This document shows positions 8,716-16,488 of a stretch of 64,000 bases of DNA, in pieces. Location: assembly GCF_014698045.1 (NCBI RefSeq), contig NZ_JACJSE010000003.1, forward strand, positions 62,001-126,000, in the 5' to 3' direction. The position numbers were made by a program, and so were the translations under genes. The notes under the pieces were generated by a model. That model ran no database searches. It worked only from the letters and a program-made list of their open reading frames with translations, and was not told the DNA's origin. Position 1 is the stretch's first letter. The number at the start of each line of letters is the position of its first letter. The DNA is from Aulosira sp. FACHB-615. Its GTDB lineage: Bacteria > Cyanobacteriota > Cyanobacteriia > Cyanobacteriales > Nostocaceae.

Positions 8716-9429
8716 TTATTTCTTCTTCTTATTCCAAGGTAGAGCGTAAGTCCAAGGTAATTTTTTGATCGTGAACGGACAATTGATCAAATACATTGGC
8801 GGAATATTGATACCTGGTGCTATTCCTACGCGAACATCAGATATTCTTAACACTAGCTGTAAAGAAAATTCTAGCTCTTTACCTCGATTCATAAAGTCGT
8901 TATATAGTTTCTTCTGAGGCGGGCCGCCATTTTTTAAGCCACTAATACTAACTAGTGGTTTTTTGGCAGAGTAAGTTCCGGCTGTAGTATCCAACTCTAG
9001 AACATCTTCGGCTGTAATTTTTTCTGAGAGGGTTTTTTTCGGAGTAATTAAGCTGGGGGTTTGTGGGATTGCTAAGTCACGGGTTACAGATGATGAAATC
9101 CGAATTACGCGGCGCGATTGTTTGGTGTGTTCAACTACTAAGGTGCTGTTTTCCCAGTCAACATACACTGCCAGATTATCTGACTTATTTTCAATGGTAA
9201 GTTGCAATTCTTTGACATCATCTAATCCATAAGCAGGATTGAGTTTAAAAGAAATTCCAATTTGGTCTTTGAGTTCTTGGGCTGTGAGTTGTTCGTTGAC
9301 TGCATCAGCTTTATACGTATACTTGACTTTATCATCAATAGATTCAATCATCCGATTGAAGGTGTAAGACACACCAATAATATAAAGTGTCAATACAACT
9401 AAATTTTGATCGCCGCTACCTCTGATCAT
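8716..9429 (-). CDS. Unknown protein, 237 aa
   Basis: The N-terminus (NLVVLTLYIIGVSYTF, about residues 9-24) could be a membrane anchor. The rest is beta-rich, with a central segment of the type found in extracellular or membrane-tethered beta-sandwich proteins (LQLTIENKSDNLAVYVDWEN). The C-terminus is basic (PWNKKKK). No enzyme motif is seen and I do not recognise the family. Its stop lies about 40 bases upstream of the rnpB 5' end on the same strand, so the rnpB promoter must overlap its 3' end unless the two are cotranscribed. Confidence 0.65.
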   Translation of the reverse strand: MIRGSGDQNLVVLTLYIIGVSYTFNRMIESIDDKVKYTYKADAVNEQLTAQELKDQIGISFKLNPAYGLDDVKELQLTIENKSDNLAVYVDWENSTLVVEHTKQSRRVIRISSSVTRDLAIPQTPSLITPKKTLSEKITAEDVLELDTTAGTYSAKKPLVSISGLKNGGPPQKKLYNDFMNRGKELEFSLQLVLRISDVRVGIAPGINIPPMYLINCPFTIKKLPWTYALPWNKKKK

Positions 9430-9465
9430 TTGGATTTTTATCTCCCTGGATGAATTTGAGTTATT

Positions 9466-10614
9466 TTACTTTTCGTGATGTTTAATACTGGAAAAATTAG
9501 CGAGCCATCCTCTGCGCCAAAATAGTATCAGTAAACTAACTGCGATCGCTACCATTAAAGCCAAGCAAGCCGGATAACCCCAATACCAATTTAGTTCAGG
9601 CATATTGTATGGTGATTTATCTGTATTGAAGTTCATCCCATAAATACCTGCAACAAAAGTTAAAGGAATAAAAATCGCCGAAACTACCGTCAGTAGCTTC
9701 ATAATTTCATTCATCTTATTACTGACTGCTGATAAATATACATCCATTAATCCTGATGCTAATTCTCGGTAGGTTTCTACCATATCCATAACTTGTACTG
9801 TGTGGTCATAGCAATCTCGCAGATAAATTCTGACATCTTCACTAATTAAATCGCTACTATCTCGAATCAAAGTATTAATAGCATCTCGTTGCGGCCAGAT
9901 AGACCGACGCAATTGTAAAAGCTCTCGCCTAATTTGATAAATTTGCTGGAGTGTTTGTGGAGTTGGTTTCAGGATGACTTCTTCTTCTAATTCTTCGATG
10001 CGTTCACCGTAAAGTTCTAATACTGGAAAAAAACCATCAATAATAGCATCTAACAAAGCATAAGCTAAATAATCAGCACCTTGTTTACGAATAATACCTT
10101 TGCCTTTATCAATTCGCATTCTGACACTATCAAAGCAATCATGTTCTGGTTCTTCCTGCACAGTCAGCAAGTAATATTTACCTAACACAAAACTTACCTG
10201 TTCGCTATAAAACCCACAGGTATTTTCTTTCGGCACGACCATCCGAGAAATTATCAGTAATTGGTCTTCATAATCTTCGATTTTAGGGCGTTCTCCCATA
10301 TTGACCACATCTTCTAAAACCAGAGGATGTAACTCAAAGACTTTACCCAAACGTTGTAATATATCTTGACTACCTACACCTTGAACATCTACCCAAGAAA
10401 CTGATTCCGTATCTAAGTAACTCAAACATTCTTCAGGAGTAGCAATTTGTTTACGGATAAAATTTGTTTGGTTGTAATCAAACAAAACAATGATTGGCGC
10501 TTCTGCATTTTCATCAATAATCAGAGTTCCTGGTATATTTCCTGGTTGATGATAAAAATCCTGGAAATTGGGCTTACGAACTTTTTTGCTCAGACGACGA
10601 ACTTTGCTAATCAT
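9466..10614 (-). CDS. corA: CorA-type magnesium/cobalt channel
   Basis: An inner-membrane pentameric channel for Mg2+ (and Co2+). The 382-residue protein has a long cytoplasmic alpha/beta domain and a long stalk helix (about residues 190-300). Two C-terminal transmembrane helices follow, the first ending in the diagnostic IYGMNF (GMN selectivity motif, about residue 325), followed by the loop NMPELNWYWGYP and TM2. A basic C-terminal tail follows TM2. The length is slightly above E. coli CorA. It stands alone, 36 bases downstream of nothing transcribed in the same unit except possibly the gene ending at 8716. Confidence 0.94.
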   Translation of the reverse strand: MISKVRRLSKKVRKPNFQDFYHQPGNIPGTLIIDENAEAPIIVLFDYNQTNFIRKQIATPEECLSYLDTESVSWVDVQGVGSQDILQRLGKVFELHPLVLEDVVNMGERPKIEDYEDQLLIISRMVVPKENTCGFYSEQVSFVLGKYYLLTVQEEPEHDCFDSVRMRIDKGKGIIRKQGADYLAYALLDAIIDGFFPVLELYGERIEELEEEVILKPTPQTLQQIYQIRRELLQLRRSIWPQRDAINTLIRDSSDLISEDVRIYLRDCYDHTVQVMDMVETYRELASGLMDVYLSAVSNKMNEIMKLLTVVSAIFIPLTFVAGIYGMNFNTDKSPYNMPELNWYWGYPACLALMVAIAVSLLILFWRRGWLANFSSIKHHEK

Positions 10615-10696
10615 GTGTTAACTGTCAATTGTCATTGGTCATTGGTGAGGATTGTAATCTAAAATCCAAAATGCTATGACGAATGAGCCAGTGTAT

Positions 10697-10730
10697 AAAA
10701 AAACAGCTTGTCTTGGCAAGACAAACTGTT
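10697..10730 (-). terminator. Terminator downstream of groEL
   Basis: On the minus strand, the arms AACAGTTTGTCTTG and CAAGACAAGCTGTT form a 14-bp stem with one mismatch, followed by a run of T. It lies 45-78 bases after the groEL stop. Confidence 0.85.
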
Positions 10731-10774
10731 GACAAAAATAAAGATATTTATCAGGGAAATCTGGGCAGGTAGGA

Positions 10775-12439
10775 TTACATCATTCCCATACCGCCCATAC
10801 CACCCATACCACCCATGCCGCCCATGCCACCCATACCGCCCATGTCAGGGACAGCAGGTTTTTTCTCTGGTTTTTCGACGACGATCGCTTCGGTAGTCAA
10901 AACCATCCCCGCAATCGAAGCAGCATTTTGCAAGGCAGAACGCACAACTTTCGCTGGGTCAATGATTCCCGCAGCAATCAAGTCTTCAAATTCTCCGGTA
11001 GCAGCGTTGTAACCAACGTTGAATTCGGTTTCTTTGACTTTGGAAACGATGACAGAACCTTCTGCACCAGCATTGTCAGCAATTTGACGTAGAGGTGCTT
11101 CTAAAGCGCGTTTGATAATGTCTGCGCCAATTTTTTCTTCATCATTGAGGCTGTTCTTAATCTCGTCAATTTTGGTAGACAAGTGAATTAAGGTTGTACC
11201 GCCACCAGGCACAATTCCTTCTTCAACGGCGGCTTTGGTGGCGTTGAGTGCGTCTTCAATGCGGAGTTTGCGGTCTTTGAGTTCGGTTTCTGTGGCTGCA
11301 CCGACTTTAATCACAGCGACACCACCAGCTAATTTGGCAATGCGTTCTTGGAGTTTTTCTTTGTCGTATTCGGAATCAGTTTCTTCTAACTGCTTGCGAA
11401 TTTGACCAATCCGTTTTTGAATTTCTGGCTTGGTGGTGCTACCTGCAACAATTGTGGTGTTTTCTTTATCAATTGTGATTTTGCGGGCAGTTCCCAAGTT
11501 TTCCAAAGAAGCAGTATCTAAGCTAAGACCAATTTCCTCAGAAATTAACTGACCATCGGTGAGGATGGCGATGTCTTGTAGCATAGCTTTGCGGCGCTCG
11601 CCAAAGCCAGGGGCTTTGATTGCAGCCACATTCAGCACACCCCGCGCTTTGTTGACTACTAAAGTTGCCAAAGCATCGCCTTCGACATCTTCGGCAATAA
11701 TCAACAGTGCTTGACCCAAACGGGCAACTTTTTCTAGTACAGGGACTAATTCTTGAATACTGTTGATTTTTTTGTCAGTAATCAGAATCCGAGCATTTTC
11801 AAACTCAACAATCTGCCGTTCGTTGTTGGTGATGAAGTAAGGAGAAATATAACCTCTGTCGATTTGCATCCCTTCGACTACTTCTAATTCAGTGGTCAGG
11901 GATTTGGATTCTTCAACGGTAATAACACCATCTTTGGTGACTTTCTCCATTGCTTCTGCCAGCATCGCGCCGACTTCTTCATCGTTACCTGCGGAGACTG
12001 TGGCTACTTGAGCGATCGCAGAACCTTCCACTGGCTTGGCGATTCTGGCAATTTCTTCTACCAATGCCTCGATAGTTTTGTCAATGCCCCGCTTTAAGCT
12101 GATCGGATTAGTACCAGCCGCAACATTTTTCAAACCTTCTTTAATTAAAGCTTGTGCTAAAACGGTGGCGGTAGTAGTGCCATCCCCAGCAGTATCCTTG
12201 GTTCTTGATGCTACTTCTTGGATGAGTCTGGCACCAGTATTTTCTAAGGGGTCTTCTAATTCAATTTCTTTGGCAACGGTGATCCCATCGTTAACAATCT
12301 GGGGTGTGCCGAATTTCTTTTCTAACAGGACGTTACGACCTTTGGGGCCTAATGTAATTTTCACTGCATCGGCCAGGGCATTGACACCCCGTTCCAGCGC
12401 CCGCCGTGATTCTTCATCAAAGGAAATAATTTTAGCCAT
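10775..12439 (-). CDS. groL: Chaperonin GroEL (second, monocistronic type)
   Basis: The 60-kDa chaperonin subunit, 554 residues, with the N-terminal KIISFDEESRRALERGVNALADAVKITLGPKGRNV and the ATP-binding DGTTTATV block. The C-terminal tail is an extended series of GGM repeats (about 20 residues), as in canonical chaperonins. No groES lies on either side, which fits the second cyanobacterial GroEL (GroEL2/Cpn60) rather than the groESL operon. A perfect CIRCE operator lies 33-59 bases upstream of the start, so HrcA-type heat-shock repression is expected. A terminator follows the gene. Confidence 0.96.
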   Translation of the reverse strand: MAKIISFDEESRRALERGVNALADAVKITLGPKGRNVLLEKKFGTPQIVNDGITVAKEIELEDPLENTGARLIQEVASRTKDTAGDGTTTATVLAQALIKEGLKNVAAGTNPISLKRGIDKTIEALVEEIARIAKPVEGSAIAQVATVSAGNDEEVGAMLAEAMEKVTKDGVITVEESKSLTTELEVVEGMQIDRGYISPYFITNNERQIVEFENARILITDKKINSIQELVPVLEKVARLGQALLIIAEDVEGDALATLVVNKARGVLNVAAIKAPGFGERRKAMLQDIAILTDGQLISEEIGLSLDTASLENLGTARKITIDKENTTIVAGSTTKPEIQKRIGQIRKQLEETDSEYDKEKLQERIAKLAGGVAVIKVGAATETELKDRKLRIEDALNATKAAVEEGIVPGGGTTLIHLSTKIDEIKNSLNDEEKIGADIIKRALEAPLRQIADNAGAEGSVIVSKVKETEFNVGYNAATGEFEDLIAAGIIDPAKVVRSALQNAASIAGMVLTTEAIVVEKPEKKPAVPDMGGMGGMGGMGGMGGMGGMGMM

Positions 12440-12471
12440 GTTTCACTTCTCTTGCGCTTCCTTTAGACAAT

Positions 12472-12498
12472 TTAGCACTCACAGACTCAGAGTGCTAA
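12472..12498. promoter_or_regulatory. CIRCE operator upstream of groEL
   Basis: A perfect TTAGCACTC-N9-GAGTGCTAA inverted repeat (12472-12480 and 12490-12498) upstream of the groEL start at 12439. A TATAAT-like -10 box on the minus strand sits at 12516-12521, so the operator would lie just after the transcription start. CIRCE is the known binding site of the HrcA repressor. Confidence 0.95.
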
Positions 12499-12675
12499 TA
12501 ACCAAAACTGGTCAGATTATAAATGGAATTTATCAGGATTGGTACTGGTATGAAGTGTGAAGTTCCGCCCTGGGATCTTGAGACTTGAGTAAATACCAGT
12601 ACCTTTTCTTAAAAAATTGATTAATATACATTTGATGCTCATGTAGGATACAGGCAGTAATGGTTGAATTGGGAG

Positions 12676-13758
12676 ATGAATCTAGACAACTCCCTTAAGT
12701 CTCTGGGTATTGCCGACCCAAGCGGCATCGGCTGGTTGGCAGTAGTTTTCACGTTTCTCTTCGCTTGGCTAGTGACATGGCGCTTAATACCGACAGTACG
12801 CAAATTTGCCCTGCGAGTTGGTTGGGCTGATCAACCAAATGCGCGACGGCTAAATCGGGAACCTTTACCGAATGCTGGCGGGTTGGCTATCTATGCAGGA
12901 GTAATTGCCGCGTTAGTTCTTGCTAGTCTGTTACGACCAATTGAATTACAAAGTGTTTTGGCACAGGTTTTAACTGTGCTACTAGGAGGCTCAATCCTAG
13001 TATTAGTTGGCTTCATTGACGATCAGTTCGGTTTACCCCCTTCTGTGCGCTTGTGGACACAGATCATCACAGCCTTGTTGCTGGTGGCTAATGGCATCAG
13101 CATCAAAGTTGCCTTCGGCACACCCATAGACTCGTTTTTATCAATATTTATTACCGTGTTGTGGGTGGTTGGAATTACCAACGCTATCAATTTGATGGAT
13201 GGTATGGATGGTTTGGCCGGGGGGATCAGTTTTATTACGGCGATGAGTTTGTTAGCAGTTTCCGCCCAATTTCCCAATAAAGCGGCGGCGACTTTGGTTT
13301 TGGCAGCGTTGGGAGGCGGGGCGTTGGGTTTCTTGCGCCACAATTTCCACCCCTCACGCATAATTATGGGTGACGCTGGAGCATATTTTTTTGGTTATGT
13401 TTTAGCTGCTACCAGTATTTTGGGTGATTTGCAGATAACTACAGTCTTTTCCTTGGTACCGACGGTTTTATTTTTGCTATTACCAGTGTTAGACACTACC
13501 CAAGTGTTTTTACGGCGACTATTAGCAGGAAAAAACCCCCTCAGTACTCCAGGTAAGGATCACTTACACCACCGTTTATTAGCTTGGGGATTCTCCCAAA
13601 GTCACGCCGCTTACACCCTTTGGACAATGACCTTAATGGGTAACTTACTGGCGATGACGATTCGTGGGATGCCTTTACCTGTGATAGTCGCCACCTGCAC
13701 TGGCATTATTATTTTGTTGAGCTTCACCGTTTGGCAAAGAATCTTAAATAATGCGTAA
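12676..13758 (+). CDS. WecA/MraY-family UDP-sugar:polyprenyl-phosphate sugar-1-P transferase
   Basis: An integral membrane enzyme that moves a sugar-1-phosphate (probably GlcNAc-1-P) onto a polyprenyl phosphate carrier at the start of glycan synthesis. About ten transmembrane helices are predicted. Family motifs are DQPNARRLNREPLPNAGG near the N-terminus, GFIDDQFGLPPSVRLW, NAINLMDGMDGLAGG, GDAGAYFFGY and DHLHHRLL near the C-terminus. The Asp pairs and the HLHH motif favour the WecA/TagO group over MraY. Two starts are possible, a TTG at 12664 and the ATG at 12676; neither has a well-spaced ribosome site. It abuts fabG tail to tail with no spacer. Confidence 0.88.
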   Translation: MNLDNSLKSLGIADPSGIGWLAVVFTFLFAWLVTWRLIPTVRKFALRVGWADQPNARRLNREPLPNAGGLAIYAGVIAALVLASLLRPIELQSVLAQVLTVLLGGSILVLVGFIDDQFGLPPSVRLWTQIITALLLVANGISIKVAFGTPIDSFLSIFITVLWVVGITNAINLMDGMDGLAGGISFITAMSLLAVSAQFPNKAAATLVLAALGGGALGFLRHNFHPSRIIMGDAGAYFFGYVLAATSILGDLQITTVFSLVPTVLFLLLPVLDTTQVFLRRLLAGKNPLSTPGKDHLHHRLLAWGFSQSHAAYTLWTMTLMGNLLAMTIRGMPLPVIVATCTGIIILLSFTVWQRILNNA

Positions 13759-14523
13759 TTACATAACCATGCCACCATCTACGTTAAAGACTTGGCCTGT
13801 GATGTAATTTGCTGCGGGATCAGCAGCCAGAAAGCGCACCATACCAGCCACTTCCTCTGGTTGTCCATAGCGACCAAGGGGGATAAATTTCAAAATTTCT
13901 TCGGTGTTGCTGAGATTGCTGGTCATATCGGTGGTGATAAAACCAGGGGCGACTGCATTAACGGTGATCCCACGGGTTGCTAGTTCTTTAGCAACGGTTT
14001 TTGTAAAACCAATGACTCCGGCTTTGGCGGCGCTGTAGTTGGCTTGGCCTGGGTTGCCCATTTGTCCCGCCACGGAGGTAATATTAATAATTCGCCCAGA
14101 ACGCTGTTTCAGCATGAGTTTGCTAACGGCGCGGGTACATAAGAAAACGCCAGTTAAGTTCAGGTCAATTACGGCTTGCCATTCTTCTGGCTTCATCCGC
14201 AAAAGTAATGTGTCGCGGGTAATTCCGGCATTGTTAACTAAAATATCGACTCGACCAAATTTTTCTGTCGTGGCGTTGATGAGTGCTTCGACTTGTTCTG
14301 CTTGGGAAACATCGGCTTGCAATGCTAAAGCCTGTCCACCCACAGAAGTAACTTCTGCTACTACGCTATCTGCTGCTGTACTAGAACTAGCATAATTCAC
14401 CACCACACTAGCGCCATATTTCGCCAATTCGAGTGCGATCGCTTTTCCAATTCCCCGCGAACCACCAGTGATAATGGCTACTTTTCCTTTGAGACTTTGC
14501 AAGTTTTCTGGCAAAACTTCCAT
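13759..14523 (-). CDS. fabG: 3-oxoacyl-[acyl-carrier-protein] reductase
   Basis: An NADPH-dependent reductase of the fatty acid elongation cycle and an SDR-family protein of 254 residues. Visible motifs are the nucleotide-binding GGSRGIGKAIA (about residues 21-31), NNAGITRD (about 96-103), the catalytic Ser in INITSVAGQMGNPGQ, and the YSAAK Tyr/Lys pair (about 163-167), with the C-terminal GGMVM. PGFITTDMT is the usual FabG loop. Other fatty acid genes are not adjacent. The stop touches the stop of the convergent transferase gene. Confidence 0.93.
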   Translation of the reverse strand: MEVLPENLQSLKGKVAIITGGSRGIGKAIALELAKYGASVVVNYASSSTAADSVVAEVTSVGGQALALQADVSQAEQVEALINATTEKFGRVDILVNNAGITRDTLLLRMKPEEWQAVIDLNLTGVFLCTRAVSKLMLKQRSGRIINITSVAGQMGNPGQANYSAAKAGVIGFTKTVAKELATRGITVNAVAPGFITTDMTSNLSNTEEILKFIPLGRYGQPEEVAGMVRFLAADPAANYITGQVFNVDGGMVM

Positions 14524-14883
14524 GAATTATTCCTTAAGCTTTTGAACTACCGCGCTAATTATCTTATGGTGAAAGGGCAATAAAATTTCACACTTCATAC
14601 ATGAATCCGGTTTGATTGGGGAATTTACTTCACGCGATGTCCGACTTTATTTTTGCAACCCCTCTCCAAACCTCTCCCCGAAACGGAGAGAGGCTTTGAT
14701 TCTTGCTCCCCTTCCCTTGTAGGGAAGGGGTTGGGGGTTAGGTTTGTGATTACTGAATCGATGCACTAGACAAATGACAAATGACTATTGACCCTTGACT
14801 ATAAAAATAAAATAAGGTTACAGCCATTCCTGAAAGCACGCATTAAGATTAAAAGCAATCCATAAAAATTCGGTGTGTATCGT
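14524..14883. other. Intergenic region with dispersed repeat
   Basis: A 360-base region between the divergent fabG and thioredoxin genes. It holds a GC-rich dispersed palindromic element at 14656-14748 and short heptamer-like repeats (ATGACAA type) near 14772-14803. No open frame of note. Confidence 0.6.
14656..14748. repeat. Dispersed palindromic intergenic element, copy 1
   Basis: It starts AACCCCTCTCCAAACC, contains the internal hairpins CTCTCC...GGAGAG and CCCCTTCCC...GGGAAGGGG, and ends GGGGGTTAGGTTTG. A second copy with a 22-base insertion occurs at 19702-19820. Confidence 0.8.
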
Positions 14884-15201
14884 ATGGCCACTAAAAAACA
14901 TTTCAACAGTTTTGAAGAAATGCTTTCTGGTTCTGATGTACCTGTATTAGTAGATTTTTACGCTGAATGGTGTGGCCCTTGCAAAATGATGGGGCCAATT
15001 TTAGAACAAGTTAATGCTCAATTAAATGGCCGTATACGTGTTGTTAAAATTGACACAGAAAAATACACCGAATTGGCTAGTCAATATCGTATTGAAGCCT
15101 TGCCAACACTCATGTTATTTAAGCAAGGCCAGCCTGTGGATAAAATTGAAGGAGTATTGCAAGCACCCCAGTTGGTTAAACATCTCCAAAATTTAATTTA
15201 G
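14884..15201 (+). CDS. Thioredoxin, y-type-like
   Basis: A 105-residue thioredoxin with the active site WCGPC in VDFYAEWCGPCKMM (Cys about residues 29 and 32), the cis-proline loop ALPTLMLF, and the Gly-92-type C-terminal GVLQAPQL. The VDFYA preceding the active site and KIDTEKYTELASQYRIEALPT resemble the y-type thioredoxins of cyanobacteria and plastids, which reduce peroxiredoxins and related targets. The ATG at 14884 is preferred over the in-frame GTG at 14875 because it gives the usual N-terminus (MATKK). No neighbour suggests a specific partner. Confidence 0.9.
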   Translation: MATKKHFNSFEEMLSGSDVPVLVDFYAEWCGPCKMMGPILEQVNAQLNGRIRVVKIDTEKYTELASQYRIEALPTLMLFKQGQPVDKIEGVLQAPQLVKHLQNLI

Positions 15202-15224
15202 TAATTTAGATATATAGCGGTTCT

Positions 15225-15320
15225 CGGTTGGATGAGGTACATTTCAACCCCACCCCCAACCCCTCCCCGCAAGCGGGGAGGGGAGCGTTTGCGTCAGCAA
15301 ATGCGGGGTGGGGTTCCAAC
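15225..15320. repeat. GC-rich dispersed palindromic element
   Basis: Facing CCCCACCCCCAACCCC and GGGGTGGGGTT segments surround the hairpin CCCCTCCCCGC AA GCGGGGAGGGG and a TTTGCGTCAGCAAA palindrome. The composition is unlike neighbouring genes and typical of mobile intergenic repeats in this group. Confidence 0.65.
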
Positions 15321-15417
15321 TGTATTACAAGCAAGTAAGAACAGCTATAGAAGAAGATATTTTCTTCCATGCGCGACTGACGATCTTCATAGCGTTAGCA
15401 ACAATTGTCAGCAAAAC

Positions 15418-15450
15418 ACAACCCCGACTGTTTAGAACAGTCGGGGTTGT
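15418..15450. terminator. Bidirectional terminator hairpin
   Basis: A perfect 15-bp inverted repeat, ACAACCCCGACTGTT (15418-15432) and AACAGTCGGGGTTGT (15436-15450), with T-rich sequence on both outer sides. It lies 10 bases from the stop of the minus-strand gene at 15460 and can also end transcription coming from the thioredoxin gene. Confidence 0.85.
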
Positions 15451-15459
15451 AGTTTTAAG

Positions 15460-15690
15460 TTATGCAGTGAAAATCTGACGGATTAAAATACTCATCACTT
15501 CATTAGGGTTTTCTGCGGGTAGTAACGGACTCCAATCACCGACATTTGCATAACCAACAGCCTGCAAGTAATGTATCGTGCTGGTGACAGCTTTGGGAGA
15601 ACCAATCAACAAATGTTTAATGCGTTCTCTTTTAGGAACAGCCTGGGGGACAGACTCTTGATTGTCGGGGTTTTCTCTTTCTTGTGCCAT
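15460..15690 (-). CDS. Small conserved protein of unknown function, 76 aa
   Basis: A 76-residue protein with a charged, Pro/Gln-rich N-terminus (MAQERENPDNQES) and a folded C-terminal part (HLLIGSPKAVTSTIHYL). The C-terminal part looks like a small alpha/beta domain known only from cyanobacteria. The ATG at 15690 is chosen because the longer frame to 15735 would run through a HIP1 hairpin. A hairpin with HIP1 sites lies in the 5' leader. Function unknown. Confidence 0.7.
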   Translation of the reverse strand: MAQERENPDNQESVPQAVPKRERIKHLLIGSPKAVTSTIHYLQAVGYANVGDWSPLLPAENPNEVMSILIRQIFTA

Positions 15691-16488
15691 GATAATAAAC
15701 GACTCCGTTAGGGGTTGAAAGAAAGGCGATCGCAAGCTCTTGCAGGAGGGGCGATCGCCTTTCTCATATTTTCTATATTATAGTATATTTTTATACTTGT
15801 AAACTACCAATTTTAAAATATTTGCAACAAATTTTTCCTTTTAAATTAGACAATTAAAGGAATTTTCTTAATTTTTATTTTGTATAATCTGTAACTTGTA
15901 TATAATTATTGAAATAGATGTAGGATGTGTTAACGGCAAGAGTACGGCATCGAACACAAAGCTTTTGCTGCTACTGGCTTCGAGTTATAAACATAAAATT
16001 TCAGCCTTTTTGCTTGAATGTTGAAGTTCAGAGGGTGAAGCGTGAAGCTCAGATGCTCATAGTTGGTGCGCTCGCCTTCAAAAGAAAGTAAAATACAGTC
16101 CGGTAGGGTGAGTTAGGCGACAGCCGTAACGCACCGAGATGTTTAGTAGTGCGCGACGCTGACTGTATTGAACATTTGAGCTTGAAATTTCAGCAAATTT
16201 TTTGTGTCGGGTGTTGCGAGATGTGGTTTTGTTTCACGCAGAGGCGCAAAGGCGCAGAGAGGAAGGCGCAAGTTTTTGAGTTTTTTCACAACAGCTTTGC
16301 GAAAATTGCTGAGTCCGGCATGATTTACTTAACAGTGAACAGTAATCAGTGAGCAGTAATCAGCAATATATTTTGAAGTCTTTCACTTCTAAAAAGTGGT
16401 AGTCAACAAGAGTCAAATCCCCAACGAAAACCCTGATAACTGTTAACTGATAACTGTTAACTGACCTATACAAGCTTGTGAGTTGACT
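15691..16488. other. Repeat-rich intergenic region
   Basis: About 800 bases without a believable gene. It contains the HIP1 hairpin at 15721-15763, a fragment of the GTAGGGTG/CGTAACGCACC palindromic element near 16103-16136, a GCAGAGGCGCAAAGGCGC repeat near 16238-16258, and AACAGT/GTTAACTGATAACTG heptamer-like repeats near 16330-16463. A 67-codon frame at 16149-16352 runs through these repeats and is not accepted. Confidence 0.6.
15721..15763. repeat. HIP1-containing hairpin
   Basis: A perfect 13-bp inverted repeat, GAAAGGCGATCGC (15721-15733) and GCGATCGCCTTTC (15751-15763), with a 17-base loop, 31 bases upstream of the 76-aa gene start. Each arm is built on a GCGATCGC site. Confidence 0.85.

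Noticed and set aside
12036..12560. Plus-strand 174-codon frame
   Set aside because: A shadow of groEL that runs through its CIRCE operator.
16149..16352. 67-codon plus-strand frame
   Set aside because: It crosses known repeat types (GCAGAGGCGCAAAGG) and has no family features.
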